Positions 42,348-50,970 are shown, counted from the first letter of the stretch. The stretch: DNA of 64,000 nucleotides from Flavobacterium sp. UBA7663 (GCF_002483315.1 NZ_DLHR01000024.1:100959-164958), one strand, 5' to 3'. Translations and numbers: made by a program. Notes: generated from the sequence alone by a model not told the origin.

Positions 42348-43433
42348 TTATTTTTTAAAATACTGTTCCAACAAACTCATAGCTGCGGCAAAAGGTGATA
42401 ATTCATTATTTTGCACGGCTTTTTTATTTTTCTCTAAGAGTTGAATAACATTCGGATGATTGTAAAAGTGTGATTTCAGTTGTTCATTAATCGTTTCCAT
42501 CATCCAAAATTGGTTTTGATTTTGACGTTTTTCTTCGAAATAATGATTTGCTTTTACCAGTTCGAAGTACTCTGAAATGATGTCCCAAATCGCATCAATT
42601 CCCGTTTTCTCATAAGCACTACAAGTGGTTACTTTGGGAATCCAACCCGAAGATTTTGCAGGAAATAAATGCAACGCTCTGTTGAATTCGGTTTTGGCTA
42701 ATTTGGCTTTCGCAATATTATCGCCATCGGCTTTATTGATTACTATAGTATCCGCCATTTCCATAATGCCACGTTTGATGCCTTGTAATTCATCGCCAGC
42801 ACCTGAAATTTTCAACAACAAAAAGAAATCCACCATACTGTGAACGGCGGTTTCACTTTGCCCTACTCCAACGGTTTCAATAATTATCGTATCAAATCCA
42901 CAAGCTTCACACAAAATAATAGTTTCACGGGTTTTTCTAGCAACTCCACCTAATGTATCTCCCGAAGCACTTGGTCGGATATAAGCATTTTCATCTTTTA
43001 CCAATTCTTCCATACGGGTTTTATCGCCCAAAATACTACCGTGACTGATGGACGAACTTGGGTCAACCGCTAAAACAGCAACTTTCTTTCCGATGGAAGT
43101 TAAATATTTTCCAAAAGCTTCAATAAAAGTACTTTTTCCAACACCTGGGACACCGGTTATTCCAATTCGAACCGAATGATTTGCATGTGGTAAACAACCT
43201 TTAATCACTTCATTCGCTTTGGCTAAATGCTCAGGATTTGTACTCTCAACTAAAGTTATAGCACGACTCAAAGCCGTTTTGTCACCTTTTAAAATTCCAG
43301 CAATCAATTCTTCTGCCGAAGGTTGTTTTCTTCGGAATTGTTGAATTTGAGTCGCTACAACCGTACTCAAGGTTTCAGGTTGTTCCACACCGTGAATTTC
43401 TGAAAGTGCCGATTTTTTATTTGGTGTCTTCAA
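42348..43433 (-). CDS. meaB: Methylmalonyl-CoA mutase-associated GTPase MeaB
   Basis: MeaB is a G3E-family GTPase that protects and reloads adenosylcobalamin in methylmalonyl-CoA mutase. The 361-residue protein has GITGVPGVGKSTFIEAF (P-loop), VAVLAVDPSSSISHGSILGDKTRM, IRPSASGDTLGGVARKT, CEACGFDTIIIETVGVGQSE and VINKADGDNIAKAK. The start is uncertain: an ATG at 43484 exists but adds a hydrophobic, non-family leader, while TTG at 43433 gives LKTPNKKSALSE, close to related proteins. The mutase genes are not in the window. A propionyl-CoA carboxylase operon lies at 14.8-18.4 kb. Confidence 0.88.
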   Translation of the reverse strand: MKTPNKKSALSEIHGVEQPETLSTVVATQIQQFRRKQPSAEELIAGILKGDKTALSRAITLVESTNPEHLAKANEVIKGCLPHANHSVRIGITGVPGVGKSTFIEAFGKYLTSIGKKVAVLAVDPSSSISHGSILGDKTRMEELVKDENAYIRPSASGDTLGGVARKTRETIILCEACGFDTIIIETVGVGQSETAVHSMVDFFLLLKISGAGDELQGIKRGIMEMADTIVINKADGDNIAKAKLAKTEFNRALHLFPAKSSGWIPKVTTCSAYEKTGIDAIWDIISEYFELVKANHYFEEKRQNQNQFWMMETINEQLKSHFYNHPNVIQLLEKNKKAVQNNELSPFAAAMSLLEQYFKK

Positions 43434-43503
43434 AAGGAATTTTGCTTTGTGTAAAAATACAAAAAATGTAGGAATATAAAACATCGAAATCTCAAGGTTT
43501 AAT

Positions 43504-43511
43504 TACCTTTG
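43504..43511 (+). promoter_or_regulatory. -7 box for the AEC transporter gene
   Basis: TACCTTTG lies 18 bases upstream of the ATG at 43530 and matches TAnnTTTG. No convincing -33 box is present. Confidence 0.55.
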
Positions 43512-43529
43512 TATTCTTGATTTTAGGAA

Positions 43530-44441
43530 ATGGAAAACATCATTCTTTTATTTTTGTGTTTAGTTTTAGGCGTTGCGCTTCAAAAAGTGCCGCAATTTCC
43601 TAAAAATGCGTATCAAAGTTTGAATCAATACGTGATTTACGTTTCGCTTCCGGCTTTGGCGTTATATTATATTCCGAAAATTACGATTTCACTCGCTTTA
43701 TTTTATCCGTTAGGAATTGCGTGGTTAGGTTTCGGATTATCGTTTGTGTTTTTCTATACTTTGGGAACGTATTTTAAATGGTCGAAAAAGTTAATCGGTT
43801 GTTTGATTTTGACTGGTGGATTGAGCAATACTTCCTTTGTAGGCTTTCCCATTATCGAAGCTTTGTATGGTGCAGATGGATTGAAAACCGCCATCATCGT
43901 TGACCAACCGGGTTCATTCGTAGTCGTAACGACTCTAGGAATTTTAGTTGCTGCGACTTTTTCAAGAGGAAATCTAAGTACTTCTGAAATCTTATTGAAA
44001 ATTGTAAAATTTCCGCCTTTTATTGCTTTTACGATTGCTCTTTTCTGTACCATATTCACTTTAGAATTTCCAGAAGCGTTGCAAAACTCCTTTTTAAGAA
44101 TTGGAAATACGGTAACTCCAGTCGCTTTGGTAGCCGTTGGATTGCAATTAAAAATTGACACACGAAGTAAACATTGGTCGTTTTTAACCTTAGGATTACT
44201 TTTCAAATTGATTTTAATGCCAGCTTTTTTCTTTTTGCTATACAAAATTGTATTAGGTGGAAAAGGTTTAGAAATTGATGTTTCTATTATGGAATCTGCC
44301 ATGGCGCCAATGATAACGGGTGCTATTTTAGCCTCTAACTACGGATTAAAACCGAAATTAAGTAGCATGATGATTGGGATTGGAATACCGTTGTCTTTAG
44401 TTACTATTGCCTTTTGGTATTGGGTTTTGAATAGTTTTTAA
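43530..44441 (+). CDS. AEC family transporter
   Basis: The 303-residue protein is an inner membrane transporter of the auxin efflux carrier family, which in bacteria includes malate and malonate carriers. It shows about ten hydrophobic spans in two halves, with NTSFVGFPIIEALYGADGLKTAIIVDQPGSFVVVTTLGI in the middle and VALVAVGLQLKID and APMITGAILASNYGLKPKLSSMMIGIGIPLS in the second half. Substrate is unknown. It is divergent from meaB and is followed by an inverted-repeat element. Confidence 0.88.
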   Translation: MENIILLFLCLVLGVALQKVPQFPKNAYQSLNQYVIYVSLPALALYYIPKITISLALFYPLGIAWLGFGLSFVFFYTLGTYFKWSKKLIGCLILTGGLSNTSFVGFPIIEALYGADGLKTAIIVDQPGSFVVVTTLGILVAATFSRGNLSTSEILLKIVKFPPFIAFTIALFCTIFTLEFPEALQNSFLRIGNTVTPVALVAVGLQLKIDTRSKHWSFLTLGLLFKLILMPAFFFLLYKIVLGGKGLEIDVSIMESAMAPMITGAILASNYGLKPKLSSMMIGIGIPLSLVTIAFWYWVLNSF

Positions 44442-44447
44442 AAAAAT

Positions 44448-44582
44448 AAACACATAGACACATTAGTGCTACTTTGCGTTTAGTTAGTCGTTTCACTTTA
44501 AATAGTTAACATAGTCGAAATCGTAAAAATTTAGTCAACTTATATGACTTATATGTTTAATTTCCTATGTGACTATGTGTTA
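44448..44582. repeat. ACACATAG-ended inverted-repeat element, copy 1
   Basis: The left end AAACACATAGACACATTAG is mirrored at the right by CCTATGTGACTATGTGTTA; reverse-complemented, both ends read AACACATAGNCACATNNG. The interior carries TTAGTGCTACTTTGCG and TCGTTTCACTT. No gene is enclosed. It starts six bases after the AEC transporter stop codon. Confidence 0.65.
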
Positions 44583-44625
44583 AAAACAACACACATTTAT
44601 TATCTTTACACATCAATTTTACACT

Positions 44626-46023
44626 ATGAATCCTGAAATAATACTTGCGCTTGAAAACATTGTAGGTTCGGCTTATATTTTTACTGATGAAGCTACTCGT
44701 AAAACCTATGGACATGACGAAACGGAAGATTTGAGTTTTCCGCCTCATGTTGTTGTGAAACCGTCAAATACTGAAGAAGTTGCGCAAATTTTAAAAGTTT
44801 CGAATACGTATAAAATTCCGACAACGCCAATTGGTGCTCGTACCGGTTTGAGTGGTGGTGCTTTATCTATTTATGGTGGAATTGGTATTTCAATGGAGCG
44901 ATTGAATCAGATTATTGAAATTGATGAACAAAATTTACAAGTTACAACTCAACCTGGCGTAATTACGCAAGTTTTACGTGAAGCTGTTGCCGAAAAAGGC
45001 TTGTTTTATCCCGTAGATCCAAGTAGTATGGGAAGTTGTTTTATTGGTGGAAACATTGCCGAGAATTCTGGTGGAGCAAGAGCTTTGAAATATGGTGTTA
45101 CCAAAGATTATGTACTGAATTTAGAAGTTGTTTTACCAACAGGAGACATCATTTGGACAGGCGCTAATACGTTGAAAAATTCGACTGGTTACAACCTTAC
45201 GCAATTGATGGTAGGAAGTGAAGGAACCTTGGGTATCGTGACAAAAATTGTATTGAAATTATTACCTCAAAACAAACATAACGTTCTGCTTTTGGTTCCG
45301 TTTTATAAAGCAGAGCAAGCATGCGAAGCGGTTTCAGCTATTTTTAGAGCTGGAATTGTACCAAGCGCTATAGAGTTTATGGAACGCGATGCAATTGATT
45401 GGACATTGAAATTTGTCGATGGTTTGAATGTGGAAGTCAAAGATAACGTTCAAGCGCATTTGTTGATTGAAGTGGATGGAAATTATCCTGAGATATTGAT
45501 GCAAGAAGCCGAACAAATTTTGACAGTCGTAGAACAATTTGAAATCGACGAAGTGTTATTTGCCGATACAGATGAACAAAAAAATGCACTTTGGAAAATG
45601 CGTCGTTCTGTGGCGGAAGCAGTAAAAGCGAATTCGATTTATAAAGAAGAAGATACGGTTGTTCCAAGATATGAATTACCAAAACTATTAAAAGGCATCA
45701 AAGAAATAGGTTCGAAATATGGTTTTCAATCCGTTTGTTATGGGCATGCGGGCGATGGTAATTTGCACGTAAACATCATCAAAGGAAACATGACCGATGA
45801 CAATTGGAAAACGGAAGTTCCAAAAGGAATTCGTGAAATTTTTGAATTGACTGTTGGTTTAAAAGGAACTCTTTCTGGTGAGCACGGTATTGGTTTAGTT
45901 CAAAAAAACTATATGGACATTGCGTTTTCAAAAGTACATTTGGAATTAATGGAACGCATAAAAGCGATTTTTGACCCAAATAATGTATTGAATCCTGGGA
46001 AAATTTTTCCGGATGGGGAATAG
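44626..46023 (+). CDS. FAD-linked oxidase (glycolate/D-lactate dehydrogenase family)
   Basis: The 465-residue protein matches the GlcD family: FAD_binding_4 domain with TPIGARTGLSGGALSIYGG and GMERL-type sequence (here ISMERLNQIIEID), the PSSMGSCFIGGNIAENSGGARALKYGVTKDYVL segment, VGSEGTLGIVTKIVLKLLP, and the C-terminal FAD-linked oxidase domain with YGHAGDGNLHVNIIKG and GLKGTLSGEHGIGLVQKNYM. It oxidises a 2-hydroxy acid, transferring electrons to a quinone or partner. No GlcE/GlcF genes are nearby, so the D-lactate type is more likely. Confidence 0.93.
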   Translation: MNPEIILALENIVGSAYIFTDEATRKTYGHDETEDLSFPPHVVVKPSNTEEVAQILKVSNTYKIPTTPIGARTGLSGGALSIYGGIGISMERLNQIIEIDEQNLQVTTQPGVITQVLREAVAEKGLFYPVDPSSMGSCFIGGNIAENSGGARALKYGVTKDYVLNLEVVLPTGDIIWTGANTLKNSTGYNLTQLMVGSEGTLGIVTKIVLKLLPQNKHNVLLLVPFYKAEQACEAVSAIFRAGIVPSAIEFMERDAIDWTLKFVDGLNVEVKDNVQAHLLIEVDGNYPEILMQEAEQILTVVEQFEIDEVLFADTDEQKNALWKMRRSVAEAVKANSIYKEEDTVVPRYELPKLLKGIKEIGSKYGFQSVCYGHAGDGNLHVNIIKGNMTDDNWKTEVPKGIREIFELTVGLKGTLSGEHGIGLVQKNYMDIAFSKVHLELMERIKAIFDPNNVLNPGKIFPDGE

Positions 46024-46043
46024 TTCTAATAATTTTATAGAAA

Positions 46044-46466
46044 TTAGCTTCTTTTAAAGCCTAATTTTATAAAACCATTTTCCATTTCCATCTCTATAAA
46101 TAATAATTCATTTATAAATGAATATTTTAACTCATCTTTTTTTTCTTCATCAATCAGTATTAATTTATTATTAAATTTATCTAATTGATATTTACCTTTT
46201 ATACTATCCATCATTGGAAAATTCATAGTAAAGTTACCTTTGTCATCAAAAACGTAGGTTATTGGAAAAATTAATAGGTCTGACATTTTTTTAAAATTAT
46301 CAGCTTCATTTTTACGTGAAGAATCCTTATAAGAAATTGAATCGGTAATTTTATTATAATAAGCAATTTCATCCTCATATGAAATTACCTTCCAACTGCC
46401 TTTAATGTCTTGAGATTGACAATTAAACCCTAAGATTGCTATAATTAAAAGGAAAATTTTTCTCAT
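46044..46466 (-). CDS. Lipocalin-like exported protein
   Basis: The 140-residue protein has an N-terminal export signal; a Cys at residue 16 (GFNCQSQ) suggests lipid attachment but the lipobox is weak. The body has IKGSWKVISYEDE and YVFDDKGNFTMNFP, the KGSW start of lipocalin-like folds, then beta strands ending in FIKLGFKRS. Function is unknown. The next two genes on the same strand start upstream, but the gap is 24 bases, so they may be one unit. Confidence 0.68.
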   Translation of the reverse strand: MRKIFLLIIAILGFNCQSQDIKGSWKVISYEDEIAYYNKITDSISYKDSSRKNEADNFKKMSDLLIFPITYVFDDKGNFTMNFPMMDSIKGKYQLDKFNNKLILIDEEKKDELKYSFINELLFIEMEMENGFIKLGFKRS

Positions 46467-46490
46467 ACTATAATTACTATATATTTTATC

Positions 46491-46892
46491 TTACTTCCCT
46501 AAAAAATCTACCAAACTCGCATCTGCATTTTTAAACGTTGGCGCTTGTTCATCAATCCTTGCCACGCGTTTTTTGTTTAATTTTAGGGTAATATCGGCTT
46601 CAGTAGTAAATAACAAAGCGGATAAAAACGGATTGTTGATGTGCGGAATTAACTCTGCTTCTAAATCGTCTAATTTGCAGATTTTTACTAATTCTTGCTT
46701 TTCAGTCGTGTAAATTTTATACGTCATTGACAATTTTAAGATATTGTCTTCTACGATGGTTTTTACGTAAATGTTCTGTAATTCTGGTTTCCCAACGGTT
46801 TTAGCTAGTGTTAATTTCGCAAATGTTCCATTGGCAATACTGGTTCTAACTTGGTTAAAAAATTCGGTATAAGTGATGCTATTTTCGTTCAT
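46491..46892 (-). CDS. Conserved hypothetical protein (133 aa)
   Basis: The 133-residue cytoplasmic protein reads MNENSITYTEFFNQVRTSIA, then LQNIYVKTIVEDNILKLSMTYKIYTTEKQELVKICKLDDLEAELIPHINNPFLSALLFTTEADITLKLNKKRVARI. I do not recognise a named family. The alternating strand and helix pattern suggests a compact alpha/beta domain. It follows the exported protein gene at 46894 after one base, so the two are likely cotranscribed and functionally linked. Confidence 0.7.
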   Translation of the reverse strand: MNENSITYTEFFNQVRTSIANGTFAKLTLAKTVGKPELQNIYVKTIVEDNILKLSMTYKIYTTEKQELVKICKLDDLEAELIPHINNPFLSALLFTTEADITLKLNKKRVARIDEQAPTFKNADASLVDFLGK

Positions 46893-46893
46893 G

Positions 46894-47466
46894 TTATAAG
46901 TCTAAAGCTTTTACAATTTTTTCATCAAAAATCATAGAAAACAATTTATTGTCCTTGTCTTTATTCAAAAATTTCCATTGCTTTTTAGTCAATTCGTCAG
47001 CAACAGCAATTAAGGTTGAACGCATTTCAATACGAAACGTATTTGTTGCTTTATCATAGGTCACTTTTTCAGCATTCATTGACGATTTAAAAATATCCGT
47101 CATAGATTCCGCATCTTCCATTGGCTCTTTAAACTGCATGGTCATCACATTATTATGTCCAATAAGACAAAACGTTTTTCCTTCAATTTTCTTGATTTCA
47201 CCAAATGAAAAACCAGGTTCCACTTCTACTAATTTGATAGAAAATTGTTCGTTTTCCATCATTTGACCGAACATCTTTTTCATTTGTTCTTGAGGAATAA
47301 TATCAAAAACTTTTGGATAAGTAGTTTCAAAAATTGCATCAAAATTCATATTTACTCCTGCTTTATACGACTTAAGCGCTTCGGTTTTTAAAGACGTCAT
47401 GTCTTGCGCTAAAACAGTGATAGTTTGAAAAATGAAGAATACGAAGAATAGAATTTTAGATTTCAT
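46894..47466 (-). CDS. Exported protein of unknown function
   Basis: The 190-residue protein has a signal peptide ending at about residue 20 (VLAQ). The mature part reads MTSLKTEALKSYKAGVNMNFDAIFETTYPKVFDIIPQEQMKKMF and ends with a WKFLNKDKDNKLFSMIFDEKIVKALDL segment. The spacing of hydrophobic residues suggests an NTF2-like cone fold, but this is tentative. It is the first gene of a small unit with the 133-residue protein. Confidence 0.7.
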   Translation of the reverse strand: MKSKILFFVFFIFQTITVLAQDMTSLKTEALKSYKAGVNMNFDAIFETTYPKVFDIIPQEQMKKMFGQMMENEQFSIKLVEVEPGFSFGEIKKIEGKTFCLIGHNNVMTMQFKEPMEDAESMTDIFKSSMNAEKVTYDKATNTFRIEMRSTLIAVADELTKKQWKFLNKDKDNKLFSMIFDEKIVKALDL

Positions 47467-47525
47467 TTTTTGAGTTTTTTAATTTTGTCAAAGATAGTTA
47501 GTTTTGATGAAACACAAATAAAATT

Positions 47526-47625
47526 AAACACATAGACACATAAGATTTACTATGTCTTTATTTTTAGGCGTTTCACTTAGCATAATTCACATAGCAAAAT
47601 AATTAACCTATGTTACTATGTGTTT
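47526..47625. repeat. ACACATAG-ended inverted-repeat element, copy 2
   Basis: The left end AAACACATAGACACATAAG and the right end CCTATGTTACTATGTGTTT face each other, about 100 bases apart. They match copy 1 at 44448-44582 at both ends and share GCGTTTCACTTAG inside. It lies between two divergent genes. Confidence 0.65.
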
Positions 47626-47676
47626 CAAAATTATAAAAACTATTCCCTACATTTGGGTAACATTAAACCTTAGATC

Positions 47677-48255
47677 ATGGAAACCCGAAATTATTCTAAA
47701 GTCTACCGTATTTTACATTGGTTGATTGCTTTTACTTTTCTTTTGTTGTTGCTGACTATTTTTTTACGCAAGACCTGGATGGAAAAAAATCATGTGGCTG
47801 GAATAATTCAGGCGTTTTTAGCGGATAATGGTTATGCGGCTTTATCGCAAGACGATGCTATTGTGTTGGCTAAAAAAATTAGAAAACCCATGTGGAATTG
47901 GCATATTTATTTTGGTTATGTGTTAACCGGATTGTATTGCATTCGATTGGCAGTACCATTTTTTGGTGAAATGAAATTTGCTTCACCTTTTAAAGCGGGT
48001 TTAGACATGAAAACCAAATTTCAACATTGGGTATATCTTGTGTTTTATGTGTGTACTGCGATTTCGTTAGTAACCGGTTTGTTTATTGAATTTGGTCCTA
48101 AAAATCTAAAAGACCCGATGGAAGAAATACACGTACTTTCGTTATACTATTTGCTTGGATTTATTGTATTGCATTTTGGAGGTATTTTATTTGCTGAATT
48201 TACCACACAAAAAGGATTGATTTCAAGAGTAATTAGTGGCAATAAAAAAGAGTAA
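47677..48255 (+). CDS. Cytochrome b561-like membrane protein
   Basis: The 192-residue protein has four membrane spans. Candidate heme-ligand His residues lie in YRILHWLIAF (near residue 14), MWNWHIYFGYVL, KFQHWVYLVFYV and YLLGFIVLHFGGILFAEF. This is the cytochrome b/b6 or b561 pattern, so it probably passes electrons across or along the inner membrane to a periplasmic or membrane partner. It is followed by palindromic repeats and then by the accessory region. Confidence 0.87.
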   Translation: METRNYSKVYRILHWLIAFTFLLLLLTIFLRKTWMEKNHVAGIIQAFLADNGYAALSQDDAIVLAKKIRKPMWNWHIYFGYVLTGLYCIRLAVPFFGEMKFASPFKAGLDMKTKFQHWVYLVFYVCTAISLVTGLFIEFGPKNLKDPMEEIHVLSLYYLLGFIVLHFGGILFAEFTTQKGLISRVISGNKKE

Positions 48256-48289
48256 ATTATAGTGGCAAGCGCTAAATGTTAAAGCCACA

Positions 48290-48364
48290 CCCCCGTAAAA
48301 ATACCTGATTACCCCCGTAAAAATACCTGGTTTGAAAATCAGGTATTTTTACGGGGTTTTTTGT
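48290..48364. repeat. Tandem and inverted CCCCGTAAAAATACCTG repeat with terminator-like stem
   Basis: CCCCCGTAAAAATACCTG occurs twice in tandem with 22-base spacing (48290-48307 and 48312-48329). An inverted copy, CAGGTATTTTTACGGGG, follows at 48340-48356. The second copy and the inverted copy give a perfect 17-base stem with a ten-base loop, then a T run. Both GTGGC and GCCAC flank it at about 48262 and 48284. It may serve as terminator for the cytochrome gene. Confidence 0.75.
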
Positions 48365-48545
48365 GGATTTTTCTTCCTAAAATTGTATGGTAAGAATCTC
48401 ACTAAACTCATTTTTCATTTTTAAAAACCAAAAAACCAGCAAACACTGGAAAAAATAATTGAAAATGTACAGAAAATCTGTAATTGGGTTTGGGAATGGA
48501 TTTTTATATTGTAAATGTTTTGTATGTATTTGATGATATATACAA
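48365..48545. other. Gene-less stretch at the left border of the accessory region
   Basis: No reading frame or promoter box was found. Bases 48401-48446 (TAAACTC, TTTTTCATT, AAAACCAGCAAACAC) resemble 53259-53309 on the far side of the first cassette group, apart from a hairpin present only in the latter. Confidence 0.4.
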
Positions 48546-48555
48546 GTTAGCGGTA
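48546..48555 (+). repeat. Cassette 1 start: R'-like attC half-site
   Basis: GTTAGCGGTA is the exact complement of TACCGCTAAC at 50802-50811, the end of the same unit. The positions and orientation match the R' and R'' boxes of an integron cassette. Confidence 0.6.
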
Positions 48556-48601
48556 ATTAAAAAAACACAACAACAAGACAAACACATAAAATAAGAATAA
48601 A

Positions 48602-49084
48602 ATGAATATAAAAAGCGCTCTATTATCGATGACGATTTCTCTACTCCTTTCAATAACTAGTTACTCACAAGAAATTTTTGAATTAACAGTTGAAAGGAAA
48701 TTAACATCGGCCGACTGCACTATGGGTTACTTAATTGCAAACGGAAAAGTGATATGCTATACTCTTGAGTTACCTTGGAAAGACAATTCAAATAATATTA
48801 GTTGTATTCCAGAAGGGATTTACAATGGAATTTTAAGATATGACAAAACTGATGGGTGGAGAATTCAATTAGAAAAAGTCCCCAATAGAACTGGTGTACA
48901 AATTCATATGGGTAATTATACAACACAAATTGAAGGATGTATTTTAGTAGGCACAGATGCCAAAGTTGATAATTGCAGCGTACTTAATAGTTCAACAGCC
49001 TATACAAAATTAAAAGAAGCATTTTATGGGACAAATAATCCTAATAGTACACCAAATAAAAATATCATCGTAACATTTAAATAA
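48602..49084 (+). CDS. DUF5675 family protein with signal peptide
   Basis: The 160-residue protein begins with a signal peptide (MNIKSALLSMTISLLLSITS) and a DUF5675 body: FELTVERKLTSADCTMGYLIANGKVICYTLELPW, SCIPEGIYN, and VQIHMGNYTTQIEGCILVGT. DUF5675 occurs in phage lysis-related and secreted bacterial proteins, and its activity is not settled. Here it is probably exported. It is the first gene of a cassette-like unit (48546-50811), followed after six bases by a large exported protein, and shows no phage neighbours. Confidence 0.82.
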   Translation: MNIKSALLSMTISLLLSITSYSQEIFELTVERKLTSADCTMGYLIANGKVICYTLELPWKDNSNNISCIPEGIYNGILRYDKTDGWRIQLEKVPNRTGVQIHMGNYTTQIEGCILVGTDAKVDNCSVLNSSTAYTKLKEAFYGTNNPNSTPNKNIIVTFK

Positions 49085-49090
49085 AAAAAT

Positions 49091-50800
49091 ATGAAAAAAA
49101 TTAACTTTTTATTATTAGCTTCTTTCATTGCTACCTCTGCCTTTTCACAGGTAACTCCAAATTCTAACCGATTTGACGTTGAAAACTATATTGCCATTGA
49201 CAATAATGGCAAGTATTATCCATATACTGCTCATGGCTTTTATGAGAACGCTGCAAGTGGTGCTACTGCTAGAATTTACATATTACCTATACTCAAACTT
49301 GATTTAACAAAAATCAAGTTCATCGACCAACAGGGTAATGAAACTAATCAAAGTGATGAAAATATTCGTTCTATGATTATTCCAGTTTCTCGTGATTTAG
49401 CATTGCCAAATGAAAGCCAGAAGGCAGCTATTGATGCTGCAATAAACGGACATACTACAATTAAGGCTTTCTTTCCTCCTATCGCCAGAAATTCAGCAGG
49501 ATTACCTTTAATAAATCCTGTTGTAAATTCGAATCCCATATTATATAATCAAATCATTTCAATGGCGAATAATTATGACATCAATGCTATGACTCCACAA
49601 CAAAATCTTATCAATGACTATAATACTCGATATAAAGCTCAAATAATATCATTAGCAGAATTAGAGATAATTGTGGAAGTTGGAAGTGAAGTTGTTTATT
49701 CTAAACGTATTCCAGGAACATGGATTACAACTGGTGGTACTATTAGTAAAATTACTATTGACAATCCGACAGAATACATTAAAAATGTAATCGCTGGTGG
49801 TAATGGACAAATATTATTCAGTTATAAATTCAAAGATTCTAAAAGTAGCACTATTAGTGCACATATAGATGCTACTTCCATCGTTAATCAAGTATTGAGC
49901 GAAGCTTATCAAAGTAGTGTCAGCCAAAAATCAAGTGGTTGGTCATTTTTAGGTTTTGGCAGTAGTAAAAAATCAATGAAAACATCATTTGACCAGCAAG
50001 TAAGTCAACAATATAATGCTAACAGTATTGCAAATACATCCATAGAGATGTATGATGCTGACGACCAAATGATAAAGCAATTTGAAAACATTTTCTTCCC
50101 AACTTTATCTCAACAAGAAGCAATACAAAACCATATTAACGCAGCCGAAAAGGCAAAAGCTGAAGGTAATACTGCATTACAAAATTTGCACTTAAAGTAT
50201 GCAGAATCATTACAAAACAACAATCCAAATTTGACGCCCAACATTGAGGCAGCTGTTGCCGCTTTGGGCAAAAATGATTATGTTGGTTTTATAGCAAATG
50301 GAGTAAGATGGGGCAGTAATTCGGGTGGCGGTAATACTTCATTTAGACGAGTGTTAAATAGTTCTGAAATGACAAGTATGGCGGCAAATTACAATCAAAC
50401 CAAAGTAATTTCTATACAGCATTCAGTTACTCAACCTGTGGCAGCTGCAGAAGAAGTGAATTTTAGGGCTTCCTTAGGCATGATAGACGCTATTTCATTC
50501 CAAAATAATCTTCCAATGTATAATGGATATAATGTTTCTATGCAAAATATTAATGGTGCTTTTATTGGTCCTATCACAATAGGTGGGGCACTTCATCAGA
50601 ATAATATTGCTGCTGGGACTTTAATGACAAAAATAGGCTCCTATCCAGTATATAGTGGTCAGACATTAACAGACGCATTAAGTCACTATAATCCAGGAGA
50701 TAGAGTTTACATTACATTAATAGTACCAGCAGCAAACCCAAATTATTATCAAGAGCAAAGAGTGCAAGTTACCCTAGGAGCATATCCAAAGACAAATTAA
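49091..50800 (+). CDS. Large exported protein with C-terminal PDZ-like domain
   Basis: The 569-residue protein has a signal peptide ending at ASSAFSQ-like SAFSQ (about residue 20). A long region without a recognised family follows, including a Ser-rich helix around VLSEAYQSSVSQKSSGWSFLGFGSSKKSM and a helical segment QQEAIQNHINAAEKAKAEGNTALQNLHLKYAESLQNN. The last 90 residues resemble a PDZ-like domain: IGGALHQNNIAAGTLMTKIGSYPVYSGQTLTDALSHYNPGDRVYITLIV, ending in a strand. It shares a unit with the DUF5675 gene. An exported signalling or protease-associated role is possible, but not shown. Confidence 0.7.
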   Translation: MKKINFLLLASFIATSAFSQVTPNSNRFDVENYIAIDNNGKYYPYTAHGFYENAASGATARIYILPILKLDLTKIKFIDQQGNETNQSDENIRSMIIPVSRDLALPNESQKAAIDAAINGHTTIKAFFPPIARNSAGLPLINPVVNSNPILYNQIISMANNYDINAMTPQQNLINDYNTRYKAQIISLAELEIIVEVGSEVVYSKRIPGTWITTGGTISKITIDNPTEYIKNVIAGGNGQILFSYKFKDSKSSTISAHIDATSIVNQVLSEAYQSSVSQKSSGWSFLGFGSSKKSMKTSFDQQVSQQYNANSIANTSIEMYDADDQMIKQFENIFFPTLSQQEAIQNHINAAEKAKAEGNTALQNLHLKYAESLQNNNPNLTPNIEAAVAALGKNDYVGFIANGVRWGSNSGGGNTSFRRVLNSSEMTSMAANYNQTKVISIQHSVTQPVAAAEEVNFRASLGMIDAISFQNNLPMYNGYNVSMQNINGAFIGPITIGGALHQNNIAAGTLMTKIGSYPVYSGQTLTDALSHYNPGDRVYITLIVPAANPNYYQEQRVQVTLGAYPKTN

Positions 50801-50801
50801 C

Positions 50802-50944
50802 TACCGCTAACACGGGTTTGGAAAAAATGGCGGTTCAATGCACCGCAGACACATTTGTGATTAATCAAACTTTGGTTCTTCGCATCTACATTTGTGGTGA
50901 AAATCGCCACCTTCGCCAAGACCTAAACCGAAACCTTTAGCAGA
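50802..50944 (+). repeat. attC-like site 1 between cassettes 1 and 2
   Basis: R'' is TACCGCTAAC (50802-50811), complement of cassette 1's start at 48546. Then comes the left arm GGGTTTGG, a middle with TGGCGGTT facing AATCGCCACC, and a right arm CTAAACCGAAACC. The R'-like end TTTAGCAGAA (50936-50945) has T where G is expected at the crossover base. The site is about 140 bases, close to the size of long attC sites. Confidence 0.6.
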
Positions 50945-50970
50945 AAGTTTTCACAATCATAATAAAAATA

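Noticed and set aside
48290..48356. Direct repeats resembling a short CRISPR array
   Set aside because: Only two direct copies with a four-base spacer and one inverted copy exist, and no cas genes are near. The structure folds as hairpins.
48602..49084. DUF5675 gene as a sign of a prophage
   Set aside because: No other phage gene is present, the protein has a signal peptide, and the gene sits in a cassette-like unit.
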